Below, in pieces: positions 53,187-62,053 of a DNA stretch of 64,000 nucleotides. The notes beneath the pieces were generated by a model. It searched no databases, was not told the DNA's origin, and saw only the letters and a program-made list of their open reading frames with translations. Within the stretch, counting starts at the first letter, position 1; the number at the start of each line of letters is the position of its first letter. This stretch comes from JAGWAJ01 sp965215155 (lineage in GTDB: Bacteria > Acidobacteriota > Vicinamibacteria > Vicinamibacterales > UBA8438). The position numbers and the translations under genes were made by a program. The stretch covers positions 744,001 through 808,000 of the forward strand of contig CBDCCY010000002.1 of assembly GCA_965215155.1 (NCBI GenBank). The letters run 5' to 3'.

Positions 53187-53514
53187 CGTCGGTCTCGCGG
53201 CCGACCCCGGCGAGCTTGTCCAGCGTCCGCGCGATGTGCAGGAGGTAGGCGATCATCTCGACGGCGTCCATCGGCGAGGCGTGGGTGTTGGCCCAGCGGG
53301 CGATCTGGTTCAGGTTGTTGCCGACGCGGGCGATCTGCCGGGTGCGCTCGCGCTCGACCTCGGCCGCCGGCGCGGTCCAGGTGCGGGTCCGCGCCATGGC
53401 CTGCCGCAGCAGGCGGGAGGGCGACACGCCGGCCGCCTCGGCCTTGGCCTGCCAGGCGGCGTGCTCCTCGGGCGTGACGCGGGCGGCGACCATGACGGTG
53501 CGGCGGTCAGCCAC
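53176..53514 (-). CDS. mobC: MobC-type relaxosome accessory protein
   Basis: A 112-residue protein starting at GTG. It has a ribbon-helix-helix start (TVMVAARVTPEEHAAWQAKA) and the MobC signature RVGNNLNQIARWANTHAS. MobC proteins bind oriT and help open it for the relaxase. It lies between oriT and mobA. Confidence 0.85.
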   Translation of the reverse strand: MADRRTVMVAARVTPEEHAAWQAKAEAAGVSPSRLLRQAMARTRTWTAPAAEVERERTRQIARVGNNLNQIARWANTHASPMDAVEMIAYLLHIARTLDKLAGVGRETDGAR

Positions 53515-53596
53515 GGCGCACCGCCGAGGGGGGGGCCGGGGGCGCAGTCCCCGAACGGCAGGGGGTTCGAAGGGGCGCGCAGCAGCCCCTCGCCAG

Positions 53597-53652
53597 CCCT
53601 TGTGTACACAAGGGGTATGCTGGCTCCTGAGACCTAACGGGTATCAGGAGCC
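53597..53652. other. oriT: oriT of the mobilization module (copy 2)
   Basis: A perfect 18-bp palindrome CCCTTGTGTACACAAGGG (53597-53614) is followed by GGCTCCTGA (53622-53630) and its complement TCAGGAGCC (53644-53652). It sits 83 bases upstream of mobC, the normal place for oriT. A reverse-oriented relative is at 5472-5532. Confidence 0.65.
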
Positions 53653-53870
53653 CGTGTTTCGTGTGCTCCGATGTCGCGCTCTCACGGTCCTCGTCGCTGC
53701 CGAGATCCTCGTCGTCGCCCGCCCGGACCCTCTCGTGTTCGCCGGTCCCACTCGATGTTCTCCCCGGTCGATCCGTACTGCAGTCGATGTCCGGCCGTCA
53801 CCGCGCCTGACTCGTTCTTGGGGTCGGTGTGGGTCGACCCGGGAGGAGGATCAGGTCGGGTTCAGCGGCG

Positions 53871-54689
53871 TCAGGGTGCTTCGGTTCCGACTCCCTGTGG
53901 TGCTGGTTCGGCGTCGGGAGGTTGCTCGGGGCTGGCGTTCTCGATGTACTCGGCCCAGTCGTTCATGAGCCGCCGCCGCCGCTCGAACAGGTCCGATCTC
54001 GCGTAGGCCGCTTCGACCGGGTTGCGGACCAGGTGCGCCAGCGCCGCCTCGGCGACCTCGCGCGGGTGGTCCGTCTCCTCGGCCACCCAATCCCGGAACG
54101 ACGATCTGAATCCGTGCGGGACCGCGGCGATCTCCAGGCGCTTGAGCAGACCCGACAGGGCCATGCCGGTGAACTGCTTGCCGCGGGGGGTCGGGAACAC
54201 GAGCGGCCGGCCGGCGCCGAGCTTCCGCGCCGTGTCGAGGATCTCGATGGCGCGCCCGCAGAGCGGCACACGATGCTCGCGCTTCATCTTCATGCGCGTG
54301 GCCGGGATGGTCCACACGCGGGAGTTCGTGTTGATCTCGGCCCACAGCGCCCCCCGCACGTCGCCGGACCGCACGGCGGTCAACACCAGGAACTCCAGCG
54401 CCAGCTTGACGAGGGGAGCCGCGTCCGATGCTCTCACGGCCGCGACCGCCGCCGCCACGTCCCGATGCGGCAGCGCCTGCCGATGCGTCACGATGGTGTT
54501 CTGCGGGCCGAGCGCCGGGCCGATGCGGTCACACGGGTTGTCGTTGCGAAGCTCCATCGCACCGCGTTCGAGTTCCGCGATCCGATGGCCGAGCCGATCG
54601 AGATCCTCCGCCACTTGCCGGCTCCCCACAGCGCCGAGCGCGATCTTCCGGAAGAAGTTGGAATCAGGCTTGAGCGCGAGACGCGGCAT
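53871..54689 (-). pseudogene. Chimera of a conserved unknown N-terminus and a DUF4102 integrase C-terminus
   Basis: The first 44 residues (PRLALKPDSNFFRKIALGAV, DLDRLGHRIAELERGA) match the beginning of an unrelated conserved small protein. From residue 45 (LRNDNPCDRIGPALGPQN) the frame is the catalytic half of a DUF4102 integrase, including VPHGFRSSFRDWVAE and YARSDLFERRR. The arm- and core-binding parts are missing, so it is not a working recombinase. The fusion probably arose by deletion after integration into that small gene. Confidence 0.75.
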
Positions 54690-54801
54690 GGAGATGCTCT
54701 AGCATCGGTTCCGAAATGGACGGCAGCCAGATCGGTAGCACGCCGCGATCAGATCGGCGTACCGACGGCCGCAATGGCCTTCCTGCCAAGGAAGAGTTCA
54801 A

Positions 54802-54884
54802 GGGGAGCGACCCGGCGCGGCAGGTGTGACGGAGGAACACCTGCCGGGGCCGAAGACCGCAGGTCTGAGGCCGGGTCGCTCCCC
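54802..54884. repeat. GGGAGCGACC cloverleaf-like repeat, copy 2
   Basis: The outer stem GGGGAGCGACCCGG (54802-54815) pairs with CCGGGTCGCTCCCC (54871-54884). Inside are hairpins GGCAGGTGT/ACACCTGCC and AGACC-GCA-GGTCT. It has the same plan as 11138-11223, with different inner sequences. Confidence 0.55.
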
Positions 54885-56038
54885 AACCTTCCCCGTCTTC
54901 GGTTAGCGGGTTCCGGATCGAAGCGTCAATGTTTTGACTTGTACAATTTTCCGGATTATGGCATAACGGTGGCGTGACGTCCGCCGACCGGAAATCGCCC
55001 CCACCTCGAACTGCGGAGCTTCCCACCGACCTCGAACGGCTTCGCGGAGAGTTGGCGCGGCGGGAGCGCGACACCGAGAACCTGCGGCGCGAGAAGGGCC
55101 GGTTGCAGCGCAAGAGCAACCGACTGCAGCGGGAGAATGACCACCTGAAGCAAGAGAACGAGCGCCTGAAACGGCAATTGGACGAGGCCCGTCGGGCGGG
55201 TCGCCGGCAGGCCGCGCCGTTCGCCAAGGACCGGCCGCAGGGTCGCGGGAGGCATCCCGGACGCCGAGCCGGTGCGGAGTATGGCCGCCATGGCTGCCGC
55301 CGGCGTCCGGCGCAGGTCGACGAGACCCACGCGGCGCCGATTCCGAGGGAATGTCCGGACTGCGGCGGCGCGGTCGAAAGGACCCGCGAGGCGTCGCAGT
55401 ATCAGGAAGACCTGCCGGTGGTGCGCCCGGTGGTGCGGCGCTTTGCCATCGAGGTTGGTCACTGCACGCGGTGTCAGCGGCGGGTGCAGGGCCGCCACGA
55501 GCTGCAGACCTCGGACGCGCTGGGGGCGGCGGGCGTGCAGCTCGGTCCCGCGGTCGTGGCGCTGTTGGTCGAGCTGCACACGGAGATGGGGGTGCCGCTG
55601 GCGAAGGTCGCGCACCTGCTGCGGACCACGTTCGGGCTGCAGGTGACGCCGGGCGGGCTGGCCCACGTGCTGCACCGGGCGGCCCGTGCCGCCGCGCCGG
55701 CCTACACGGAACTGTGCGAGCAGGTCCGCAACGCGCCCGTGGTCACGCCGGACGAGACGGGCTGGCGCGTCGGCGGCGAGCGCCATTGGCTGTGGACGTT
55801 CGTCACGCCGGAGACGACGGTCTACGCCATCTGCCCCGGCCGCGGGTTCGCCGATGCCGCCACGGTGCTGGGGACCGACTACGTCGGCGTGCTCGTGCGC
55901 GACGGATGGGCGCCGTATCGCTGCTACGACGGCCTGCACCAAACGTGTCTGAACCACTATGCCGATGTCGGGATTATTCCGATGTTGGTGCAGACGCCCC
56001 TGTTGTTGGCGGCATCTGCACCAAACTGATCGGCATAA

Positions 56039-57028
56039 TCACAGCCCTTCGAGAAAGGCCAGGAGCGCGTCGGATGGTTGATAGCGGCCCCCGCGGACTT
56101 CGGCTGGGGTGGTCCTTGCGAGCGCCCGTTCCTTCAGGGCGAGGTCGGCATGGATGTAGATGTCGGTGGTGCGGACGTGTTCGTGTCCGAGCCACAGGGC
56201 GATGACGGTGTTGTCGACCCCGGCGTGCAGCAACCGCATGGCTGCGGTGTGACGCAGCGTGTGCGGGGTGACGGTCTTCTCGCGGAGCGATGGGCAGGCG
56301 TGGGCCGCAGCAGCCACGTGCGTCGTGACGCGTTGCGCGAGGGCGTCTCGGCTGAGCGGTTTGCCTGTCCGCGTAGGGAAGACTGGTGCCTCTGGTGAGC
56401 TGGCGCATTCGGCCAGCCAGGCACGCAGGGCGGCGGCCACCGGCTTGGTGAGCGGAGTGACCCGGTGCTTGCGCCCTTTTCCAAGGCAGTGGACGTGCGC
56501 ACCTCGCGCCAAGTGCAGGTCCGTGCAGCGCAGGCCGGTGAGTTCGGCGGCGCGCAATCCGGTCTGGATCGCGAGCGCGAGGAGAGTGTGGTCGCGGCGC
56601 CCGGTCCACGTGGTGCGGTCGGGGGCGGCGAGCAGGGCGTCGACTTCGAGGTCGGACAGGAAGGTCACGAGCCCACGTGGACCGCGCGTGGGGGGCATCG
56701 CGAGTACGCGGGCAATGACGGCTGCCTGCTCGGGATGCTCCAGTGCGGCATAGCGGAACAGGGCATGAATGGCCGACAACCGCGCGTTGCGGGTGCGCGC
56801 GGTGTTCGCGCGGTCGTGCTCGAGGTGGGCCAGGAATCGTCCGATGAGGGGTGCGTCGAGATCGCCGAGTTCCAGGTCCGAGGGGGCCTTGGCGAGGTGG
56901 ACCGCGGCAAAGCGGACGAGCATCCGCCACGCGTCGCGGTAGGCAGCGACCGTGTGCGGGCTGGCGTGGCGCTGGTGCACGAGCCGCTCGGTGAAGAACG
57001 CCTGGAGCGTGGGAGCAAGGGCGCTCAT
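56039..57028 (-). CDS. Tyrosine recombinase RitC of the RIT element
   Basis: A 329-residue protein from ATG 57028, overlapping the RitB stop (ATGA). The core-binding domain reads RLVHQRHASPHTVAAYRDAW; catalytic motifs are Arg in QTGLRAAELTGLRC, Lys turn CLGKGRKHRVTPL, PHTLRHTAAMRLLHAG, His in WLGHEHVRTTD and Tyr in IYIHADLALKE. The end lies 54 bases from the left inverted repeat. Confidence 0.88.
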   Translation of the reverse strand: MSALAPTLQAFFTERLVHQRHASPHTVAAYRDAWRMLVRFAAVHLAKAPSDLELGDLDAPLIGRFLAHLEHDRANTARTRNARLSAIHALFRYAALEHPEQAAVIARVLAMPPTRGPRGLVTFLSDLEVDALLAAPDRTTWTGRRDHTLLALAIQTGLRAAELTGLRCTDLHLARGAHVHCLGKGRKHRVTPLTKPVAAALRAWLAECASSPEAPVFPTRTGKPLSRDALAQRVTTHVAAAAHACPSLREKTVTPHTLRHTAAMRLLHAGVDNTVIALWLGHEHVRTTDIYIHADLALKERALARTTPAEVRGGRYQPSDALLAFLEGL

Positions 57029-57951
57029 GCTGAGGCCCCCAGATGGCGTTCGAGGCGGTCTGAGGCCAACTGCATCAATGCCGGTGCCGCCGACAGGTAC
57101 CAGTATGTGTACTTGGGGTCGGCGTGCCCGAGATAGGTGGCCAGGAGCGCGATTCGCGCCGCCGGATTCTGGCCCTGTCGGTAGGCGTCGAGCAGCGTGC
57201 ACGTCGCGAACCGATGTCGGATGTCGTGCAGCCGTGGCCGACAGGCGGCTGCGTGCGGCCGGAGGCCCGCGCGCTGGACCAGGGTGCGGAACGTCTGCTG
57301 TACATTGCGGCACAGCAGCCTCGTGCCCGCGGTAGAAACGAACAGCGCGGCGGTGTCCCGGGCCGCCAGCCGGTCCGCGCGGAGCAGATACTGCTGGACC
57401 GCGGCGCTGGCTGTGGGGTGCAGCGGAAGTGCACGGGACTTGTCGAATTTGCCGTGGCGGACGGTGATCAGCCCCTGCTCGGCGTCGAAATCGTGCCGAT
57501 CGAGCGCGATGGCTTCACCGACGCGCATCCCGGTCACGACCAGCAGACCGATCAGGGTCCGATACGTTGCGGCCCGATGCCCGGTGCGCAGCCCCGATGT
57601 GGCGACCAGCAGGGCCGCGATGTCTTCGTCGGTGTAGGGGTACGGCGTGGCGCGCTGGGCGCGCGCCTGCAACAGGTCGGCGGGCGGTATCTCGGTTGCC
57701 GGGTCGATCGTGCGCACGAAGGTCGCGAAGCCGCGGACGACGGTGAGTCGGCTGGCCCACCACGCCCTCGGGTCCTTCCCGGCGGGGAGTGTCGCCCAGG
57801 CGAGGGCGGTCTCGGTGCGCAGGCGCGTCTCCCCGCGGTCTTCGAGATAGGTCAGGAATTGCGCGAGGAGCTTCTCCGCGCGCGCCAAGCGGTAGCCCAG
57901 CGCCCGGCGCATCGTCAGATAGTCGGCCAGGGCTTGACGCAGGAAGGTCAT
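57025..57951 (-). CDS. Tyrosine recombinase RitB of the RIT element
   Basis: A 308-residue protein. ATG 57951 overlaps the RitA stop (ATGA) and follows GGAGG. The N-terminus reads LRQALADYLTMRRALGYRLA; catalytic motifs are Arg in VVTGMRVGEAIALDRHD, HGKFDKSRALPLH, LHDIRHRFATCTLL, YLGHADPKYTYWYLS. All catalytic positions appear present. Confidence 0.88.
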   Translation of the reverse strand: MTFLRQALADYLTMRRALGYRLARAEKLLAQFLTYLEDRGETRLRTETALAWATLPAGKDPRAWWASRLTVVRGFATFVRTIDPATEIPPADLLQARAQRATPYPYTDEDIAALLVATSGLRTGHRAATYRTLIGLLVVTGMRVGEAIALDRHDFDAEQGLITVRHGKFDKSRALPLHPTASAAVQQYLLRADRLAARDTAALFVSTAGTRLLCRNVQQTFRTLVQRAGLRPHAAACRPRLHDIRHRFATCTLLDAYRQGQNPAARIALLATYLGHADPKYTYWYLSAAPALMQLASDRLERHLGASA

Positions 57952-59168
57952 GCTGCACCTCCAGGCCACGCGCGTGCGATCGTGCGCAGGGCGTCATGGT
58001 CGACCTTCGCGTAGATCGCCGTGGTCTGCAGGCGGGCGTGACGCAGGAAGTGCTGGATCTCGGACAGGGGGGCGCCCGCTCGGAGCAGTTGCGTTGCCGC
58101 GAAATGACGCAACCGATGTGCGTGGACGACGCCGAGGCCGGCTCGCTGCGCGGCGGCGGCCACAATCTGCGTGACCCCGGTCGGGCTCAACGGGCCCAGA
58201 GGCGCGACCAGGCGGACGAAGACGGTGCGCCCCTGCGCCCGGGTCGGCCGTTGGCGGAGATATGCGGCCACCGCGTTGCCCACATCGGTCGGGAGAGGCA
58301 TGCGCTCGGCCTGATTCCCCTTGCCGTGTACGACGACCTCGCCGGCGCGCCAGTGCACGTCGTCGAGACGCAGGGTCGCCACTTCGGCGGCCCGCAGGCC
58401 GAGGCGGGCCAGCGTGGTGATGACCGCAAAGTCGCGGCGCCCTCCCAGCGTCCGGGGGTCGCACGCGGCGAGCAGTCGCCGGACGTGGTCGGGCTCGAGG
58501 CGCGGCGGAAGCGCCACCAGTCGTCGGCCGGCTACCGACGGGACGGCCGTCGCCAGCGAACGCTGGACCACCCCGGTGACATGCAGGAAGACCAGCAGCG
58601 AGCGCAGTGCGGTCGACGTCAGTTGCGCGGCCCGGCGGGATTGCTCGGCACAGCGCGCCACCATGAACGCAGTCACGTCGGCCTCACCGAGTTGCTCGAG
58701 GTCCAGCCCGAGGCCGTCGGCCGAGATGCAGCCGCGCAGAAAGGGGCGGACCGCATCGACGTAGCCCTGGGCGGTGGCTTCGCCCAGACCCCGTTCCACG
58801 GTGAGGTAGTGCCGGTAGAGCACCAGGGTCTTGTCCACGGGCCCTGTCGGGATGGGCGTCGTCGCAGGCGGGATCGCGCCACGAGCCCGGAGGTACGTCA
58901 GCAACGGGCGCAGCGCCTTGCCCGTCAGATGCCTCTTGTAGCCGGCCTTCTGCCGTGCTTGCAGAAACTGCTGCGTTCGCTCTGGCAGGTCGCCGATGTC
59001 GAGGCCTCTTGCCTGCAGCCACCGGCTGACGGCCGACGCCAGAGACAACTGCGTCCGCAGCGAGCGCGGTGTGTAGCCTTGCTGCGCAAGCTCCGTCGCG
59101 AAGCCCGCCGCGAACGGCTTGAGCGAACCAGCGATGGCGACGACGGGAACGCGTGACGGATCACTCAT
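57948..59168 (-). CDS. Tyrosine recombinase RitA of the RIT element
   Basis: A 406-residue protein, the first gene of the trio. It carries a longer N-terminal part than the other two (LKPFAAGFATELAQQGYTPR). Catalytic motifs: Arg in LARLGLRAAEVATLRLDD, VHGKGNQAERMPLP, HAHRLRHFAATQLLRAG, His in FLRHARLQTTA and Tyr in IYAKVDHDAL. It ends WPGGAA just before the RitB start. Confidence 0.88.
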   Translation of the reverse strand: MSDPSRVPVVAIAGSLKPFAAGFATELAQQGYTPRSLRTQLSLASAVSRWLQARGLDIGDLPERTQQFLQARQKAGYKRHLTGKALRPLLTYLRARGAIPPATTPIPTGPVDKTLVLYRHYLTVERGLGEATAQGYVDAVRPFLRGCISADGLGLDLEQLGEADVTAFMVARCAEQSRRAAQLTSTALRSLLVFLHVTGVVQRSLATAVPSVAGRRLVALPPRLEPDHVRRLLAACDPRTLGGRRDFAVITTLARLGLRAAEVATLRLDDVHWRAGEVVVHGKGNQAERMPLPTDVGNAVAAYLRQRPTRAQGRTVFVRLVAPLGPLSPTGVTQIVAAAAQRAGLGVVHAHRLRHFAATQLLRAGAPLSEIQHFLRHARLQTTAIYAKVDHDALRTIARAWPGGAA

Positions 59169-59849
59169 GAGAGCCTCCTCTCTCGTGGGTCGTGAGAGAA
59201 GAGTCTCCGTCCGTCAGCGCGCGGTGATTATCCGGATCGTCTCGTCGAAGACGCCCTGCACGACCGGGACATCAGGGCGGACATCGGAATAATCCCGACA
59301 TCGGCATAGTGATTCTTATTCCGATATCGGAATAAGGCGCACCTGTTACAACGCTGCAAGCAGCTCCGGGAGGACTATCCGAACAGTCCCTGGGCGGGCG
59401 ACGTGGCGGCGGTCCTGCGGGCCGGTCTCGACCTGCGGGACCGCTGCAACGCGGGAGCGCTGAGCGAGCACGGGATGGCCACGGCCCGCGGCCGACTCAC
59501 GGCCCGGCTCGGGCGGCTGGTCGACGCCCCGCCGCCGCTGGACGACGCCGAGCGTTTCGCGGCGCACCTGGCCACCGAATTCCCGGCTGTGTTCCTATTC
59601 TTGTGGGACCCTTCGCTCGACGCCACCAACTGGCGCGCCGAACAGGCCCTCCGGCCCGCCGTGGTCATCCGCAAGGTGTGCGGCGGCAACCGCACCCGCC
59701 ACGGCGCCGACACCCAGCAGGTCCTGGCCAGCGTCGTGCGCACCGCGCGCCAACGCGGCCTCGACCTGCCTCCGCTGATCGCCGCGATGTTGCGCGCGGT
59801 CGAGCCCGTTGTCCCCGAGCTCCTCGGCCTTCCGCCGCCGCTCCCGTAG

Positions 59850-60425
59850 GCCGGCAACGTCCGACATACGACCTCGACGGGCGACCGGTCCCCGTGGCGC
59901 CCCGCCGCAGGAGGCGGACGACCGCACCGCCCGCGGCAGCCCGCGGTCGCCACCGGACTTCACGGAGAAATCGGCGCCGATGCTCCCGCGCGCCGGCTTG
60001 GCGTTCGGTGTCCGTGGCATCGCGACGGGGGAGGCAAGCCGCGCGAACACACTGTCGGTTCCAGCCACCGCGTCGACGCGCTGAAACCTCCGCACTCCAA
60101 GTCCACTCTCAGCCCGTGTCTATTGGGAAATCACCCGCTAACGCTAACCGAATACCCTTCCCCCTGTCTCTTTTCTCTGCACGTGGGGGTGGTGTGTTGT
60201 GGTGGGATGTGGTTGATATGCAAGGACTTATCGGGTGCGGGGTTGTAAGCTCAGGTGTGACTGGGGGTGTAATTTGAGACTCCGGGGCTGCTTACACCCC
60301 TCGTGCGGCATATCTGGTGTAAGTTCGGGCCTCCGTCTTGTTGTGATCGGGCGGCAGGGCTGATCACAGCCTCGTTCGGTTGCCCGTCTCCGTCCCCGTC
60401 CCGCTCCGTGACCTCGACTCCCATC
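59850..60425. other. Gene-free stretch with GTGTAA-type repeats
   Basis: No gene is seen between the IS66 transposase end and the next gene's stop. The part at about 60235-60330 has GGTTGTAAGC, GGGTGTAATTT, GCTTACACCCC and GGTGTAAGTT, a cluster of direct and inverted GTGTAA words that could be protein binding sites. The same GTGTAAGTT word is inverted at 10996-11048. Confidence 0.4.
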
Positions 60426-61712
60426 CTATACCTGATCTCCGTCACGACCGCCGCCTGCTGATTCCCGGCGATCGCCGTGACCGCCGCCGTCCCGATCTAG
60501 ATCGGTGGCATGAGGCTTGCTGTCGGTTCCGCTGCCCGGATCCGGCGTCGCTGGATCGGCTGTACCCGGCTCGGGGCTGGCGTGTTCGGCGGCGGGTTCG
60601 AGGACGTAGTGGGCTCCGGTCCGTCGAGGGCCGGACGCCCGCGTTCGGCCGTAAGCGCTCAACACCGCGCCGGTGGCCGGCGTGTCACTCGAAGAGCCGG
60701 AACGAAGTGGAGGAGCCGCAAGGCTTGACACGTCGGTTGCCGGCGTGGTTCGTCTCGTCAGGCAGCCTCGGCGGCGCGGCGGCCGGGGGTCCATTCCGGC
60801 ACCCGTCGAGCGCCACGTCCGGCCAGCCGTGATCGCCGCCCTCGACCTCCGGCCCCCAGCGCACGCGGCGTCGAGGCCGCACGCCCGCTGGATCGCGGGG
60901 TTCAGCCCGCCGTACGCGTCCAGCGCGGTCCAGTCGCTCGTCGCGATCGCCTCCTTGATCGCGGCCAACTCCGCCGCCGCCGCGTCGTAGGACATCATCA
61001 CGGACTCGGGCGGCGTCGCCGCCCACTTGTCGAGCACCCGCCCGGCCGCCGCCAGCCGCACAGGGTCACGGCCCACGACGACCACCTCGACAGCGCGGCC
61101 GGCCGCGAGAAGCGCCGTCCACAGCGCCGAGTGCTGCGAGCCCCACGTGCGGACCGCGCTCACCGTCTCGTCCTCGTCCGTCTCCACGAACAGGAACGTC
61201 GCCCGCCCGCCGTCGAGAGCCACCGGCAGCTTGTGGGGGAAGTAGCGGTACTGCGCCCCGACCGCGCCCTGGTAGAGCCGGTGCGGCAACACCTGCTTCG
61301 AGATCCCCGCCGCGGTCAGCGCATTCACCTTCTCGTCCTCGGTCGGGAGCCACGCGGCATGCCGGTGTTCGAGCACGTAGTCGAGCGACAGCAGACGCCG
61401 CAAGACGACCTCCGGCGCGGCGGGGCGGCGGTGCCGGACGTGCTCCGCGCCGAGCGCCCGGTAGATGCGCCGGGCCGCGATCCGGCAGATCCGGAGCCGG
61501 GAGCCGTTCCACGGCTGTTCGACGGCGTGCTTGCGGCACCGGCGGACGAAGCGGTTGGCGAGCGCCGGATTCGTCCGGCCGATGAAGGCGAGGTACTGCG
61601 AGCGGAGGAACGCGCCGCTGTGCAGGCAGACCAGCGCCAGCCACTCGGCTTCGCGGCGGGTCCAGCCGCTACGGACGAGAGCGTCCTCCCGGCCCCGGAG
61701 ATGAGCGATCAT
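60426..61712 (-). CDS. Conserved unknown of mobile elements (paralogue of the gene at 34163-35077)
   Basis: A 428-residue frame. The first ~290 residues match the ICE protein at 34163-35077 along its length: REAEWLALVCLHSGAFLRSQ, IGRTNPALANRFVRRC, VVLRRLLSLDYVLEHRHAAW, FPHKLPVALDGGRATFLFVE and AGRTWRS. The last ~130 residues are low complexity and probably reflect loss of the normal stop (the relative ends at RRVPE). The start overlaps the stop of an integrase remnant (TGATG). Winged-helix-like N-terminus; function unknown, possibly DNA processing. Confidence 0.65.
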   Translation of the reverse strand: MIAHLRGREDALVRSGWTRREAEWLALVCLHSGAFLRSQYLAFIGRTNPALANRFVRRCRKHAVEQPWNGSRLRICRIAARRIYRALGAEHVRHRRPAAPEVVLRRLLSLDYVLEHRHAAWLPTEDEKVNALTAAGISKQVLPHRLYQGAVGAQYRYFPHKLPVALDGGRATFLFVETDEDETVSAVRTWGSQHSALWTALLAAGRAVEVVVVGRDPVRLAAAGRVLDKWAATPPESVMMSYDAAAAELAAIKEAIATSDWTALDAYGGLNPAIQRACGLDAACAGGRRSRAAITAGRTWRSTGAGMDPRPPRRRGCLTRRTTPATDVSSLAAPPLRSGSSSDTPATGAVLSAYGRTRASGPRRTGAHYVLEPAAEHASPEPGTADPATPDPGSGTDSKPHATDLDRDGGGHGDRRESAGGGRDGDQV

Positions 61713-61914
61713 CAGCCGGCGTTCCCTGCACCACCGGCGACGTAGATGGACCAGTCGTCCATCAACCGGCGCCGCCGCTCGAACAGGTCAGACCGGGCGT
61801 AGGCGGCCTCGACCTTGTTCTGCACGACGTGGGCCAGCGCGGCCTCGACCACCTCGCGCGGGTGGTTCGTCTCCTCGGCGGCCCAGTCCCGGAACGTGGA
61901 CCGAAAGCCGACTT
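61712..61914 (-). pseudogene. DUF4102 integrase C-terminal remnant
   Basis: Only the end of a catalytic domain remains: VGFRSTFRDWAAEETNHPRE, ALAHVVQNKVEAAYARSDLF, RRRRLMDDWSIYVAG. The HxxR box has lost its His (KVGFRST for PHGFRSS). It lies head-to-head with integrase 3, about 0.15 kb away. Confidence 0.8.
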
Positions 61915-62053
61915 TCGCCATCCAGCGCCGTTCCGCGCCGTGCTGCGAAATACGCACTGAATACCGTAGTAAAAGGCCACTACTCCCGCTCCGTCGTCTT
62001 GACCCGTCTCCACACTTTCGCTATATTCCGCGAGAGAATTGGGAATGGGATAG

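Larger units (their letters stand above)
55958..59342 (-). mobile_element. RIT element (recombinase in trio), 3.4 kb
   Basis: Three overlapping tyrosine recombinase genes lie between 31-bp perfect inverted repeats (55955-55985 and 59281-59311, sharing CACTATGCCGATGTCGGG). The right end extends by a 22-bp perfect palindrome at 59315-59336. The host IS66 frame is split between CAC and CTG, and CAC is present on both sides. Such trios move as a unit; the division of labour among the three enzymes is not fully understood. Confidence 0.88.
54974..59849 (+). pseudogene. IS66-type transposase split by a RIT element
   Basis: The first 328 codons (to 55957) have a coiled N-terminus (NRLQRENDHLKQENERLKRQ), the zinc-finger region IPRECPDCGGAVERT with a second pair CTRCQRRV, and the catalytic start VVTPDETGWRVGGERHWLWT and DGWAPYRCYDGLHQTCLNH. 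The frame resumes at 59343 with LLQRCKQLREDYPNSPWAGD and includes TNWRAEQALRPAVVIRKVCG. The joined protein is about 496 residues, normal for IS66 TnpC. The break is between His and Leu codons. It starts at GTG. Confidence 0.87.
54897..60153 (+). mobile_element. Approximate extent of the IS66-type element
   Basis: TTCGGTTAGCGGGT on the left (about 54898-54911) has an imperfect inverted partner near 60130-60150 (ACCCGCTAACGCTAACCGAA). Subtracting the RIT element leaves about 1.87 kb, reasonable for a single-gene IS66 (ISBst12-like) element. The ends are not certain, and no target duplication was found. Confidence 0.3.

Noticed and set aside
54956..55957. Minus-strand frame opposite the IS66 transposase
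   Set aside because: It is an antisense shadow; the plus strand has the zinc-finger and catalytic motifs.
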